Assembly (NCBI RefSeq): GCF_022213955.1
Contig: NZ_JAKNTW010000019.1
Coordinates: 186,001 to 250,000, forward strand
DNA length: 64,000 nucleotides
Direction of reading: 5' to 3'
From: Dolomitihabitans soli
Lineage (GTDB): Bacteria > Actinomycetota > Actinomycetes > Streptosporangiales > Streptosporangiaceae
Every line of letters begins with the position of its first letter. The first letter of the stretch is position 1. Both the position numbers and the translations under genes were made by a program. This document shows positions 33,466 to 41,091 of the stretch, piece after piece. The notes beneath the pieces were generated by a model that saw only the letters and a program-made list of their open reading frames with translations, did not search any database and was not told the origin of the DNA.

Positions 33466-33740
33466 TTGCCGTTGACGCGTACGCGCTGTCAGGCGTCGAG
33501 GGCCTCCGTAAGCCGGATGTCGGGTTGTTCGAGATCGCTGCCAAGCGGTGTGGGATGAACCTCGCCGATGGGGGTTGGTTGGTTGGTTGGTGACAACCTC
33601 GTCGCCGACATCGCCGGAGGGAATGCGGCAGGGCTGCGGACGATCTGGGTTGACCGTGGCACCTGGCCGGTGAGGAGCACTCCGCGGAGCATGTTGTCTC
33701 TGATGTGCTTGAGGCCATGAGGATCCTGCATGCTGGGTGA
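33461..33740 (+). pseudogene. HAD-family hydrolase C-terminal half, frameshifted at a TTGG repeat
   Basis: The frame reads YALSGVEGLRKPDVGLFEIA, then AKRCGMNLADGGWLVG. It carries the HAD Lys motif (RKPD). Four TTGG units at 33575-33590 then shift it into a stop. With three units it would read GGWLVGDNLVADIAGGNAAG and LRTIWVDRG, the family's DxxxD motif, ending VLEAMRILHAG with TGA at 33738. So a gain of one four-base unit disrupted the gene. The N-terminal half with the nucleophile Asp is absent; the GACAG array stands where it should be. Confidence 0.7.
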
Positions 33741-34260
33741 TGAAAGGCAGTCCGCCGTATGGCGGAGGAGTTCAACCTCTGCCGCGCGGCTTCCGTTTCT
33801 CGGGCCTGGCGGCCCTGCGATACGGGTCCACTTGCCCCCGAATGACTCTGGTGACGGCTCCTGCCCCGTTGCAGTTCCCGTTGCATTTCGCCTGCGATCA
33901 CTCGTGTCCGGGGCAGTCCGTGACGGTGCCTGACCTGGCCCTACGGACACGGGCGAACGCTCACGGACGCCTCGGAGTAGGCGGTTCGAGGACTCGTAAT
34001 GCGTAGGTCTGGGTTCGGTGCCCTTAAGCAGCTCCACTTCTCACCAAGGCGTTCTCTTCACGGAGAGCGCCCGCCTGTGATCATCCCCCTTGGAGTTGTC
34101 GCGGATAGATGTCTCTAGGTCTGGTGGCTTGAGCTTCTCCGCACTGGCGGAGAGATGTGGTCTGGTGCCTTGCACTGTGGCGCCGGCGGATGGCGGGGCG
34201 AGGTCAGAGTGTCAGGCGGTCATCTTGGGGTGGGCATGGCGAGCGTGGGGCATCCTCTGG
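33741..34260. other. Gap with possible tRNA-Thr 3' remnant
   Basis: No gene is supported here. At 33992-34023 the sequence ACTCGTAATGCGTAGGTC followed by GGGTTCG resembles the 3' half of a tRNA-Thr with anticodon CGT, beginning in the anticodon loop. The 5' half is missing and the T-arm is imperfect. It could be an old attachment site or chance similarity. Confidence 0.3.
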
Positions 34261-34860
34261 GTGCGCTTCAATTGGGTCACATTGCGGCGGCGAGGTGGCG
34301 GATCGGAGACGATTTCGTACGTGGCAGTGAATCGGATTCGCGACAAGGCCGAAACTTTCGACTTAGGTGCTTTGCGTCTGTTTCGCGATGACCTGGAAGA
34401 CATTGCGGAAGCCGTGTCTGAACTCGGAGCGTTGATCATCGAGTGTGATGACACGTTCATCGCAAGCACCCGTGATGACTTCGCTGACCTGCCGGGCGAC
34501 ATGGGTGCTCTCTCGATAGCCGGGGTAGCTGATGACGGCCGTGCCGTGAAGGTGGATCTATCGAAGACGACAGCATCTGTGACAGTGCTCAAGGCAGACA
34601 CGCTTTGCCGTGGCGTGGTGGGGGGAGTTCAGGCGATCTGCCGACGGCCTGGTCGGCGGCGTGTACGCTGGCCGACTCTTAAATTTCAGGGTCTCCTGGC
34701 GCCTATCAAGTTCGCTCCGCCGGTGGTTCGGCTAGTGAATTCCTATTACGTTGATCATCCATCTTTCTGGAGGCGAACAAAGGATGACTGGGCGGTCGAG
34801 ATCATCGTCGGCGCAGTGTTTCTCGGACTCGGATTCGTGCTTGGAAAATACTTCGGGTGA
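34261..34860 (+). CDS. Hypothetical membrane-anchored protein
   Basis: About 199 residues from GTG 34261. The N-terminal part contains YVAVNRIRDKAETFDLGALR, an acidic middle (DDLEDIAEAVSELGALIIEC), and a basic stretch. The protein ends in a single membrane helix (VEIIVGAVFLGLGFVLGKYF), so it is probably tail-anchored with its bulk in the cytoplasm. I do not recognise the family. The frame is open back to 34090, but that segment reads like non-coding DNA. Within the island it lies between the HAD remnant and an IS30 remnant, in DNA of intermediate GC. Confidence 0.5.
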   Translation: MRFNWVTLRRRGGGSETISYVAVNRIRDKAETFDLGALRLFRDDLEDIAEAVSELGALIIECDDTFIASTRDDFADLPGDMGALSIAGVADDGRAVKVDLSKTTASVTVLKADTLCRGVVGGVQAICRRPGRRRVRWPTLKFQGLLAPIKFAPPVVRLVNSYYVDHPSFWRRTKDDWAVEIIVGAVFLGLGFVLGKYFG

Positions 34861-34886
34861 CGATCGAGGTGGAGTGCCGTTGATCA

Positions 34887-35493
34887 GTGTCCCGCTACCT
34901 GCGGGAGGACGAGCGCATTCACATCGCTGACCGGGTGCGGGAGAAGGCGTCGATCCGGGAGGTCGCGCGCGAGCTGGGCCGTGCGCCCTCGACCATCAGC
35001 CGGGAGATCTGCCGCAACGGGCATCCCACCAACGGCCGGTACCGGCCGCACGCGGCTCAGGCTCGCGCCGACGCGCGCCGGCCCCGCCCCAAGCCCAGCA
35101 AGATCGGACAAAACCCGGAGTTACGGGCCTACATCAAGAGCACCCGGAGCAGATCGTCCAGAGCCTGCGCCGGACCTTTCCCGAGCGGGCGGAGATGCAC
35201 GTGTGCCACGAGACCATCTACCAAGCCCGCTACGTCCAAGGCCGCGGCGAGCTGCGCCGCGAGCTGACCAAGGCGCTGCGCACCGGCCGCGCCATGCGCA
35301 AGCCGCGCCGCCTGGCCCAGCAGCGCCAGCCCCGCTACAGCACGCCCATGGTGATGATCAGCGAGCGGCCGGCCGAGGCCGACGACCGCGCCGTCCCGGC
35401 CACTGGGAAGGTGACCTCATCATCGGCAAGAACCAGAACTCGGCCATCGTCACGCTGGTCGAGCGCACCTCCGTAGCGCTGGATCGGGCGACA
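34887..35493 (+). pseudogene. IS30-family transposase remnant
   Basis: The first frame from GTG 34887 reads YLREDERIHIADRVREKASI and REVARELGRAPSTISREICR, the IS30 helix-turn-helix. After about 35140 coding moves to a second frame (MHVCHETIYQARYVQGRGEL and TPMVMISERPAEADDRAVP), then returns to another at GHWEGDLIIGKNQNSAIVTL and stops being recognisable after VERTS. At least two frameshifts and the loss of the C-terminal catalytic residues make it inactive. Confidence 0.8.
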
Positions 35494-35710
35494 TCACAGG
35501 GGTGTCAAGACGCAGAAAGTATTACTGAATCGCCCCTTATCGCCTCCTTGTGAGCTGTTGTCACGCTCCAATGCCGGCGATTGGATCTAGGGGGTGATCT
35601 TCTGCGCGGTGCGTCACCAACGGGGATTTCGGCCGAACCGTCACGCATCACGGTTGCTCACATCCCCTTTGGACGTCTGGATGAGACTCGCCCCAAGGAG
35701 GCCATGTCCC

Positions 35711-36982
35711 ATGTCCGATGCCCCTCTGCTGCACTACAGCACCAGCACCGCGCCCCTCCAGGCAGGCACCCCCGACAAGCCTGCCGCCAACACCATCGAC
35801 ATCACCGTCTCCAGCCCGGCCGGCCAGAAGATCTACTGCAGCAAGATCGACGTCGCCGTCCCGATCAGCGCACCCGACGACGCAGGCGCGTACTTCACCG
35901 AGCCCCCGCAATCCTCGATCACCGGCAAATGGAGCCCCGCCTCCGCCCAAATGAAGACCGGGCAGGAACTCGGACTCGAACCGGCCACGAACTACTACCA
36001 CGTCATCTTCCAGGCCCCGCCCATACCGGGATTCGACCTCATCGACACACCGCTGAAAATCAGCATCACCGGCAACGTCGCCGCCACCCCCGGCAGCTCG
36101 CTCGCCTGCCCGACCACCGAAACCTCCGGCACGACCAGCGGCAAATACACCCGCAAGACACCCCAGGAACTGACCTGGGACACCGCGGAGCCCGTCTTCT
36201 ACCTGCACAACTTCCTGGCCGGCGCCCCGGACAGGCCGACCGTCCCCAGGACGAAGTTCAACGCGGGCGACGAGGTCTACCTGACCTGGGAGAGCAACGG
36301 CAGCGAATTCCAGCTCTACGACGGCGACGGCACGACCCTCTACGAAGGACCCGCCACCTCCTACACCATCCCGAGGGACAAGATCCTCAACGACACCACC
36401 TTCACCCTCAGGGCGTCCGTCACCACCGGCTTCGACACGAGCTACCGGTGCGCCACCATCACCGTCACCATCACCAACCCCACCCTCGATGACCTGAAGG
36501 TCGCGAACAAGCTCACGACTGTCGGCTCCAACGGTTTGATCGTCAACGGAGACCTGGCCGCGCAGTCCTCGCTCAACGTCTCCGGGAGCATGACCGCTCA
36601 AGGCGACCTCTACGCTCGGAGCAACCTGCAGGTTGACCATAATGCGACGGTCTTCGGAAAAGCCAATCTCACAGCGTTGTTCGAGGAAGCGATCAAGCTT
36701 GAACCCGTATTCAATAGAGGTTCAACAGACTATGTCCATGTAGATCACGACGGCATCTTGGTTATCGAGAATACCTATACAGGCGAGTATTACGGGAGCA
36801 ATGCGCCCTACATCTTCGTGCTAGAAGAGGATCAGAATACCGGGGCGATCATAGCCGTAAATATAAAGGGGAGTCCGTCTTGTTATACAATTCCCGTACG
36901 GAAAGGAGAGAAGTGGTATCTCGCTAACCTTAACCCTGACGCATCCGATGGCTTCAGATTTTACTGGGTCAGCTTTTGCTGA
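35711..36982 (+). CDS. Beta-rich protein with Ig-like N-terminus and divergent C-terminus
   Basis: A 423-residue protein. The ATG at 35711 has AAGGAGG ten bases upstream. The first about 260 residues form repeated beta strands (NTIDITVSSPAGQKIYCSKI, YLTWESNGSEFQLYDGDG) like Ig-fold modules in actinomycete proteins of unknown role. A middle segment with regular short strands (GLIVNGDLAAQSSLNVSGSM) resembles a bactofilin or fibre-type solenoid. The last about 110 residues are encoded by AT-richer DNA and contain YVHVDHDGILVIENTYTGEY and WYLANLNPDASDGFRFYWVS. No signal peptide is seen. The change of base composition suggests a swapped C-terminal module. Function unknown. Confidence 0.6.
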   Translation: MSDAPLLHYSTSTAPLQAGTPDKPAANTIDITVSSPAGQKIYCSKIDVAVPISAPDDAGAYFTEPPQSSITGKWSPASAQMKTGQELGLEPATNYYHVIFQAPPIPGFDLIDTPLKISITGNVAATPGSSLACPTTETSGTTSGKYTRKTPQELTWDTAEPVFYLHNFLAGAPDRPTVPRTKFNAGDEVYLTWESNGSEFQLYDGDGTTLYEGPATSYTIPRDKILNDTTFTLRASVTTGFDTSYRCATITVTITNPTLDDLKVANKLTTVGSNGLIVNGDLAAQSSLNVSGSMTAQGDLYARSNLQVDHNATVFGKANLTALFEEAIKLEPVFNRGSTDYVHVDHDGILVIENTYTGEYYGSNAPYIFVLEEDQNTGAIIAVNIKGSPSCYTIPVRKGEKWYLANLNPDASDGFRFYWVSFC

Positions 36983-37019
36983 AACAGTAGCCGGTTCGAT
37001 GCGGATGCGAATCGCGCAC

Positions 37020-37052
37020 TATCCGAGGTACGGCGTTGCCGTACCTCGGATA
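37020..37052. terminator. Perfect 15-base-stem hairpin between convergent genes
   Basis: TATCCGAGGTACGGC pairs exactly with 37038-37052 across a GTT loop. It lies between the convergent genes ending at 36982 and 37127 and probably terminates both. Confidence 0.75.
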
Positions 37053-37126
37053 AGCCATTCTCGATCTCCAGGGAAGATCTCCGGGCGGCTGAACCCAGGA
37101 AGGGGCTCCCGCCGAGGATGTCGTGA

Positions 37127-38527
37127 CTATCCGGCGTACAGCTTGGTGATGCGCGCGCCGAGATCGGCGCCATAGTTCTGGTGGTAGACCTGGGCTGAGC
37201 AGTAGACCGGACCGCCCTGCCGAGCCAGGCCGGATGTCCACGTGGCGGCGTTCTCCACACCGGGGTCGCTCAGCTGCAGGCCGGTGGCCACGATGTCGTC
37301 CACGCGCACGTCGACGAAGTTGTTGCCCACGCCCTTGCGCTCGTACAGCCGCCACTGCAGCGTCGCACTCGTCGACCCGGCCAGCTTGGCCGTCAGGTCA
37401 ATCGTGGCCTGCCCCCACGCGTAATTGTCGGCAGCGACGTCCCGCTCCCACACCACCTTGCCGTTGAGCAGGAGCTGTTTCATGTGGTAGCCGGCAGGGC
37501 TTGTGGATCCGCGGTTGTCGCGGTGCCAGAAACTCACCGTGCGCTTGGTCGCGCCGGGCGTGATCTGGACCGGCCGCGAGGCGCTGCACCACATCCCGGC
37601 CTTGGTGGCGGTGTCGGCCTGGACGACGAAGCTGAGCTGCCCATTGCCGGTGCGGGCAAGGTTGTCGGTCGCCGGGCGCGTCCATCCGGAGTCACGGGAC
37701 AGGAAGGGGAGCTTGTACTGCACGACCCCGGCGAGTTCCCCTGTGCGGACGTGCTCCAGTGCCTTCTTGGTGACCGCCTCGACGTAGGCGACCGTCGGTT
37801 TCTGGGCGGCGTGGCTCAGCGGGTGAGCGTACGGCATCAGATAGACGTCGGTGTCGGGAAGGCGCGTGGTGAGTTGCTTGACCTGGTAGGACAGGCTCCA
37901 CGTCCACGACGTGTCCCGGTGCGGCTCGTCCCGGAAGGGAAAGATCACCCCATCCAGCAGCGGGATCTGCTCGGCGATGAACGCATCGGTGAACTGGCTG
38001 TAGTAGACCGTGGGGACGAACTTCAACGAGGGGTTGATCGCCCTGGCGGCCGCGCGCATCTCCTTGACGTACGCCGGAGTGAACGTCTTGAGGTCGTAGC
38101 CGTAGTCGTCCACTGTCCAGGCGACCAGGTTCGGGTGGCTCTTGGAGAGAGTGGCGAGCTCGCGGGCCCATGCGACGTAGTCGTGCTTGTACGGCCGGGA
38201 GACGCAACAGACCGCCTGGCTCGGCGAATACACCAGAACCCAGACGTTGATCCCAGCGTCCGCGGCGGCCGGCAGGAACTCGTTACGCAGGTCCTCCCAG
38301 TGCACGTTGTCGCCGGCCATCGGGTAGACGTACGTGTTCGCGTTGAGGGCCTGCAACCCCGAGATCAGCCCCTTGGTGTCGACGTGCTTGATTCCGTCGG
38401 CCCGTGGCTCCACCTCCCGCATGAGGTTTCCCGCAGTCCCCACCACACCTGGGGCAGCGGCGTGGGAGACGCCGGGGAGCATTGACAGCATCAGGGCGAC
38501 GATTACTACGAGCACTGGACGGGACAC
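37127..38527 (-). CDS. Secreted protein with glycosidase-like barrel
   Basis: A 466-residue exported protein. The signal peptide runs through VLVVIVALMLSMLPGVSHAA. The mature N-terminal domain has barrel-like strands: LNANTYVYPMAGDNVHWEDL, GINVWVLVYSP, LVAWTVDDYGYDLKTFTPAY, LKFVPTVYYSQF, and LLDGVIFPFRDEP. This is reminiscent of (beta/alpha)8 glycosidase-like domains. Acidic residues in WTVDDYG could be catalytic. The C-terminal about 150 residues form a beta-sandwich (VSFWHRDNRG, ATLQWRLYERKG). Start GTG 38527 follows GAAGGA. I do not recognise a named family. It converges with the chimeric gene and is in the island. Confidence 0.65.
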   Translation of the reverse strand: MSRPVLVVIVALMLSMLPGVSHAAAPGVVGTAGNLMREVEPRADGIKHVDTKGLISGLQALNANTYVYPMAGDNVHWEDLRNEFLPAAADAGINVWVLVYSPSQAVCCVSRPYKHDYVAWARELATLSKSHPNLVAWTVDDYGYDLKTFTPAYVKEMRAAARAINPSLKFVPTVYYSQFTDAFIAEQIPLLDGVIFPFRDEPHRDTSWTWSLSYQVKQLTTRLPDTDVYLMPYAHPLSHAAQKPTVAYVEAVTKKALEHVRTGELAGVVQYKLPFLSRDSGWTRPATDNLARTGNGQLSFVVQADTATKAGMWCSASRPVQITPGATKRTVSFWHRDNRGSTSPAGYHMKQLLLNGKVVWERDVAADNYAWGQATIDLTAKLAGSTSATLQWRLYERKGVGNNFVDVRVDDIVATGLQLSDPGVENAATWTSGLARQGGPVYCSAQVYHQNYGADLGARITKLYAG

Positions 38528-38745
38528 GAGGTTCCTTCAGCATGATCCGAGGCGAGGATTCGTCAGCGTAGGGAACGTCGGTATTTCGCCGGTATAGCGT
38601 GCGGCGCTGTCAGATTCCTCAGCGACCAACCTGTGCGAGAGCGATCCCCACGACCGCTGGAACGGAAGCGATATGGACGGGGCGCTTTTTGCAGGCGGCG
38701 ATGATGTCCATGACTTCCCCCGAAGATTTCATGGCCCGGCAGACT
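38528..38745. other. Gap; possible IS21-type transposase N-terminal scrap
   Basis: On the minus strand from ATG 38732 about 14 codons (MKSSGEVMDIIAAC) resemble the start of IS21-type transposases, then the similarity ends. No ribosome binding site and no continuation. Otherwise nothing is recognised. Confidence 0.25.
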
Positions 38746-38798
38746 CCCTGAGCAGTGATCACGTGACTGGCCGACACCGTCACGAGCACTGCTCAGGG
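38746..38798. repeat. Long imperfect inverted repeat
   Basis: CCCTGAGCAGTG at the left end pairs with CACTGCTCAGGG at the right end, and inner bases (GTGAC/GTCAC) also pair around an 11-base centre. It could be an operator or a mobile-element end. Confidence 0.55.
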
Positions 38799-38946
38799 GC
38801 ATGCCTCTTCCCACGACACGCCGATGAGCACGCGCGGGCGTGGGGACTTGAATCTGGCCACCAGCGGTGACCTCACCCAGGCCCACCTGCGGCTACTTTT
38901 GCCAGGCCACGGACACGGCGGCCGCGGGTTCGCCACCGCCTGATCT

Positions 38947-39114
38947 CTAGCAGGTGCCGACCCGAATCCAAGGCCCGCAGTTGTCGCCGGAGGATGAGCA
39001 GCACAGCCTCCTGGAATAGCTGATGCCGAAGCACTTGTATTGATACCCGCAGATCGCCGACGCCTGCTCTTCCGGAACCACCAGCGCCAGCAGCTTGTCG
39101 ATGAGCACGCTCAC
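38947..39114 (-). CDS. Six-cysteine small peptide precursor (knottin-like spacing)
   Basis: A 55-residue gene with GTG start 39114, the strong ribosome binding site GAGGAGG six bases upstream, and TAG at 38947. The N-terminal 20 residues (VSVLIDKLLALVVPEEQASA) form an amphipathic leader-like helix ending in ASA. The C-terminal 35 residues hold six cysteines at 22, 28, 38, 39, 46 and 55, giving C-x5-C-x9-CC-x6-C-x8-C. That C-C-CC-C-C order is the framework of inhibitor cystine knots. The leader lacks the positive charge of a classical signal peptide, so it may be a RiPP-type leader or use another export route. No modification enzyme is adjacent. Too short for most gene finders. Confidence 0.6.
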   Translation of the reverse strand: MSVLIDKLLALVVPEEQASAICGYQYKCFGISYSRRLCCSSSGDNCGPWIRVGTC

Positions 39115-39283
39115 GTCTTGCCTCCTCGTATGCCGATGTGACGGTTGCGATGATTGTCGACCCGGCCATTAGCGCGTGGTTAGCGCGGTGCTGACACGCC
39201 TTCCCCGACCTTCAGGCGAAGTTCCGAGATGGGTGCGGCTCTTCCTCAGGGAGCCGGTAGTCAGGCTAAGAGACTGGTAGTGG

Positions 39284-39481
39284 GTGTTGGACGCGCTCGT
39301 GCTCACGCGCGACGTGGAAGCGGACGTAATACCTCTGTCTCTTGAGCTAGGCAGAGCCGTACCCGGTGATCTCGCGACCGTCGACGCCTTCGAGACCGCC
39401 GCGGAAGAGGTGCGCAAGGTGTGCCGAACGGCATGGCCGCCGCGCTTGCGGGGCGCTAGGGCGCCGCTAGTCGGCGGCTAG
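39284..39481 (+). CDS. Doubtful 65-residue frame
   Basis: From GTG 39284 the frame reads LDALVLTRDVEADVIPLSLE, then LGRAVPGDLATVDAFETAAE and EVRKVCRTA. Composition and third-position GC are protein-like, but no ribosome binding site is visible and the family is not recognised. It may be a fragment of a lost gene. The flanking stretches 39115-39283 and 39482-39623 hold no other candidate. Confidence 0.3.
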   Translation: MLDALVLTRDVEADVIPLSLELGRAVPGDLATVDAFETAAEEVRKVCRTAWPPRLRGARAPLVGG

Positions 39482-39623
39482 ATCTTCGACGAACCGGCGG
39501 CCGGCGATCGACGTTTGCGCGACCAGCCGACGAACTGTGCTCAAGACGTCTTTCGTCGGACGCGGCCTTGACGCAGGCTCCGTCTCGGGCGGAATCAGGA
39601 TCTGTCCGGACGGAAGGAAAATT

Positions 39624-40004
39624 ATGATGAGGAATCTGCTCAAGGTCGCTGTGGTCGGTGCTGCCTTGGTCGCATCAAGTGTTGCGATGACGCAGCCGGC
39701 GATGGCGAGTGACCTCTCGTGGAACGTTAGCGATGGCGCCATCTCCTACAGCGACAGCAAGAACAAGTTCTGCGCGCGGGCGTACGACTCCGAGGGCGCC
39801 CGCCAGGTTAAAGTGACGGTTACCGCCGTCGGTAAGCCGACGATCGCGTTCATTGACAAGAACAACTACTACGGCCACTCGGGCGGCAGGTGCGTATACC
39901 TGACGAACTACAGGGAGGACACCAGACTCACTGTGACCGCCGCGACGTACTGGGGCGAGCGCGGCACCTGGGTAAATCGCAGGACCAAATCGTTCAGCCG
40001 CTGA
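39624..40004 (+). CDS. Small secreted protein
   Basis: A 126-residue exported protein. The signal peptide is MMRNLLKVAVVGAALVASSV and on to a likely cleavage at AMA-SD. The mature part is beta-rich (SWNVSDGAISYSDSKNKFCA, VKVTVTAVGKPTIAFIDKNN) with two cysteines that could form one disulfide, and a basic end. ATG 39624 follows GGAAGGAAA. It resembles other short actinomycete exported proteins, but I cannot name a family. It is the last gene inside the island. Confidence 0.65.
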   Translation: MMRNLLKVAVVGAALVASSVAMTQPAMASDLSWNVSDGAISYSDSKNKFCARAYDSEGARQVKVTVTAVGKPTIAFIDKNNYYGHSGGRCVYLTNYREDTRLTVTAATYWGERGTWVNRRTKSFSR

Positions 40005-40012
40005 CCAACCTC

Positions 40013-40053
40013 CCGGCTCCCCCGCACGCCGTGCAGGCGCGCGGGGGAGCCGG
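40013..40053. terminator. Strong hairpin terminator
   Basis: CCGGCTCCCCCGC pairs exactly with GCGGGGGAGCCGG at 40041-40053 around a 15-base loop, ten bases after the stop of the secreted protein gene. Confidence 0.8.
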
Positions 40054-40146
40054 CCCGCGTCTCATCCACGCAAGACATGAATTGCCAGGGCATCGGCGTC
40101 GATGGGGCGGGACGTAGTCGCGTCTCAGGAAGCGGGTGGGTCTCCG

Positions 40147-40192
40147 GCCTGAAAAGCGGAAGGTCGGCGGTTCGACCCCGCCCCTGACCACA
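40147..40192 (+). repeat. Right attachment repeat (3' part of tRNA-Phe)
   Basis: Exact 46-base copy of 28851-28896, followed by a near copy of the tRNA terminator. The 5' half of the tRNA is absent, so this is the displaced 3' fragment left by integration, not a second tRNA gene. The rest of 40054-40307 holds no gene. Confidence 0.8.
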
Positions 40193-40307
40193 ACGGCTGA
40201 GCAGCATCAACGCCCCGAGCCGATCATGGCCGGGGCGTTTTGGTGGTGTCTGACGACAATGAGTTCGGCCGTGGCGGGGCCGAACCGGAGGTTCGGGGCT
40301 GCGCAGG

Positions 40308-41036
40308 TCACCGAGGCCGGTGGCCCTTCCTTTTACGGCCGGCCGGCGTGGCCCGGCGACTGGAGCCATTCTGTGCGGGCTTCTGTGCCTGCCGCTGTGC
40401 CGGTTTCTTCGCAGGGGAGGCGGGGGTACGGCCCCGCGAGCTGTTCACTGTTCGGCCGCGGACGATGCCGATGAAATCTTCCACCAGGTCAGTGGTCGCG
40501 TCCGTGGGCCAGGTCAGTGCGACCTGAGACTGCGGCGCGTCCGGCACCGGCCGGTAAGTGAGATCCTTGCGGTGGTGGAGGCGTGCCAGCGACTGCGGAA
40601 CCAGGAGAAGCCCGGCGCCGGCCGCTACCAGCTCGATCGCGTCCGCCGTTGTGGCCGGGCGGGTGAACGCGGACAGCCCGGGCCGGACCGCCCACTCGAT
40701 GGTGTCGTCCAGAGGATGGAACACCTCGTCGTCGATAAGGTCGGCGATCGCCACCTCGTCGGCGGCGGCCACCGCATGGTCCTTGGGCACCACGACCACC
40801 GTGGTCTCCATGTAGAGAGGAATCACGCTGAGCCCGTCCCGGTCGACCGGCAGCCTGACGAATCCGGCGTCGGCGTCGCCATTCCGCAAAAGTTTCACCA
40901 CCTCGGCGGCGGGAACCGCGACCAGGGTAACCGGCACGCCGGGCATCCTCTCGGTCCAAACGTTCACCCATTTCGCGGGTGTCACCCCGGGCACGTACGC
41001 CAGCCGAAACACCCTGCCGGTCTCACTATCAGTCAC
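40308..41036 (-). CDS. LysR-type substrate-binding domain protein without DNA-binding domain
   Basis: A 242-residue protein formed only by a LysR-type periplasmic-binding-like sensor: FRLAYVPGVTPAKWVNVWTE, LRNGDADAGFVRLPVDRDGL, TTVVVVPKDH, VAAGAGLLLVPQSLARL. The helix-turn-helix is absent; instead the C-terminus carries a Lys/Arg/Pro-rich tail (SPAKKPAQRQAQKPAQNGSS). Start GTG 41036. It is divergent from a DUF5997 gene with a 55-base gap, a pairing I recall in many actinomycetes, which suggests the two proteins work together. Confidence 0.85.
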   Translation of the reverse strand: MTDSETGRVFRLAYVPGVTPAKWVNVWTERMPGVPVTLVAVPAAEVVKLLRNGDADAGFVRLPVDRDGLSVIPLYMETTVVVVPKDHAVAAADEVAIADLIDDEVFHPLDDTIEWAVRPGLSAFTRPATTADAIELVAAGAGLLLVPQSLARLHHRKDLTYRPVPDAPQSQVALTWPTDATTDLVEDFIGIVRGRTVNSSRGRTPASPAKKPAQRQAQKPAQNGSSRRATPAGRKRKGHRPR

Positions 41037-41091
41037 CTTCTCAGGGTAGCGATGTCAGGGGAACCCGTTCCGACTGACTACTCTTGGCGCC

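Larger units (their letters stand above)
28897..40192. mobile_element. Genomic island inserted at tRNA-Phe
   Basis: An 11.3 kb segment bounded by the tRNA-Phe repeat at both ends. It contains transposases of the IS481, IS630 and IS30 families (two broken), an AT-richer caspase cassette, repeats and secreted proteins, while DNA on both sides is ordinary chromosome. No integrase is recognisable inside, so the element has lost it or was mobilised by one elsewhere. The broken recombinase at 23.4 kb sits at tRNA-Lys and is not an obvious match. The bounds are inferred from the repeats. Confidence 0.65.

Noticed and set aside
33269-33901. Minus-strand frame with a repeated Ser-Cys-Pro-Val-Leu peptide
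   Set aside because: The repeat is only the translation of the GACAG array in the antisense direction; there is no start signal or similarity.
37484-38485. A 333-codon plus-strand frame
   Set aside because: Antisense to the secreted barrel-like protein, which has a signal peptide and ribosome binding site.
40147-40192. Second tRNA-Phe gene
   Set aside because: The 5' half including acceptor, D-arm and the 5' side of the anticodon stem is missing; it is an attachment-site fragment.
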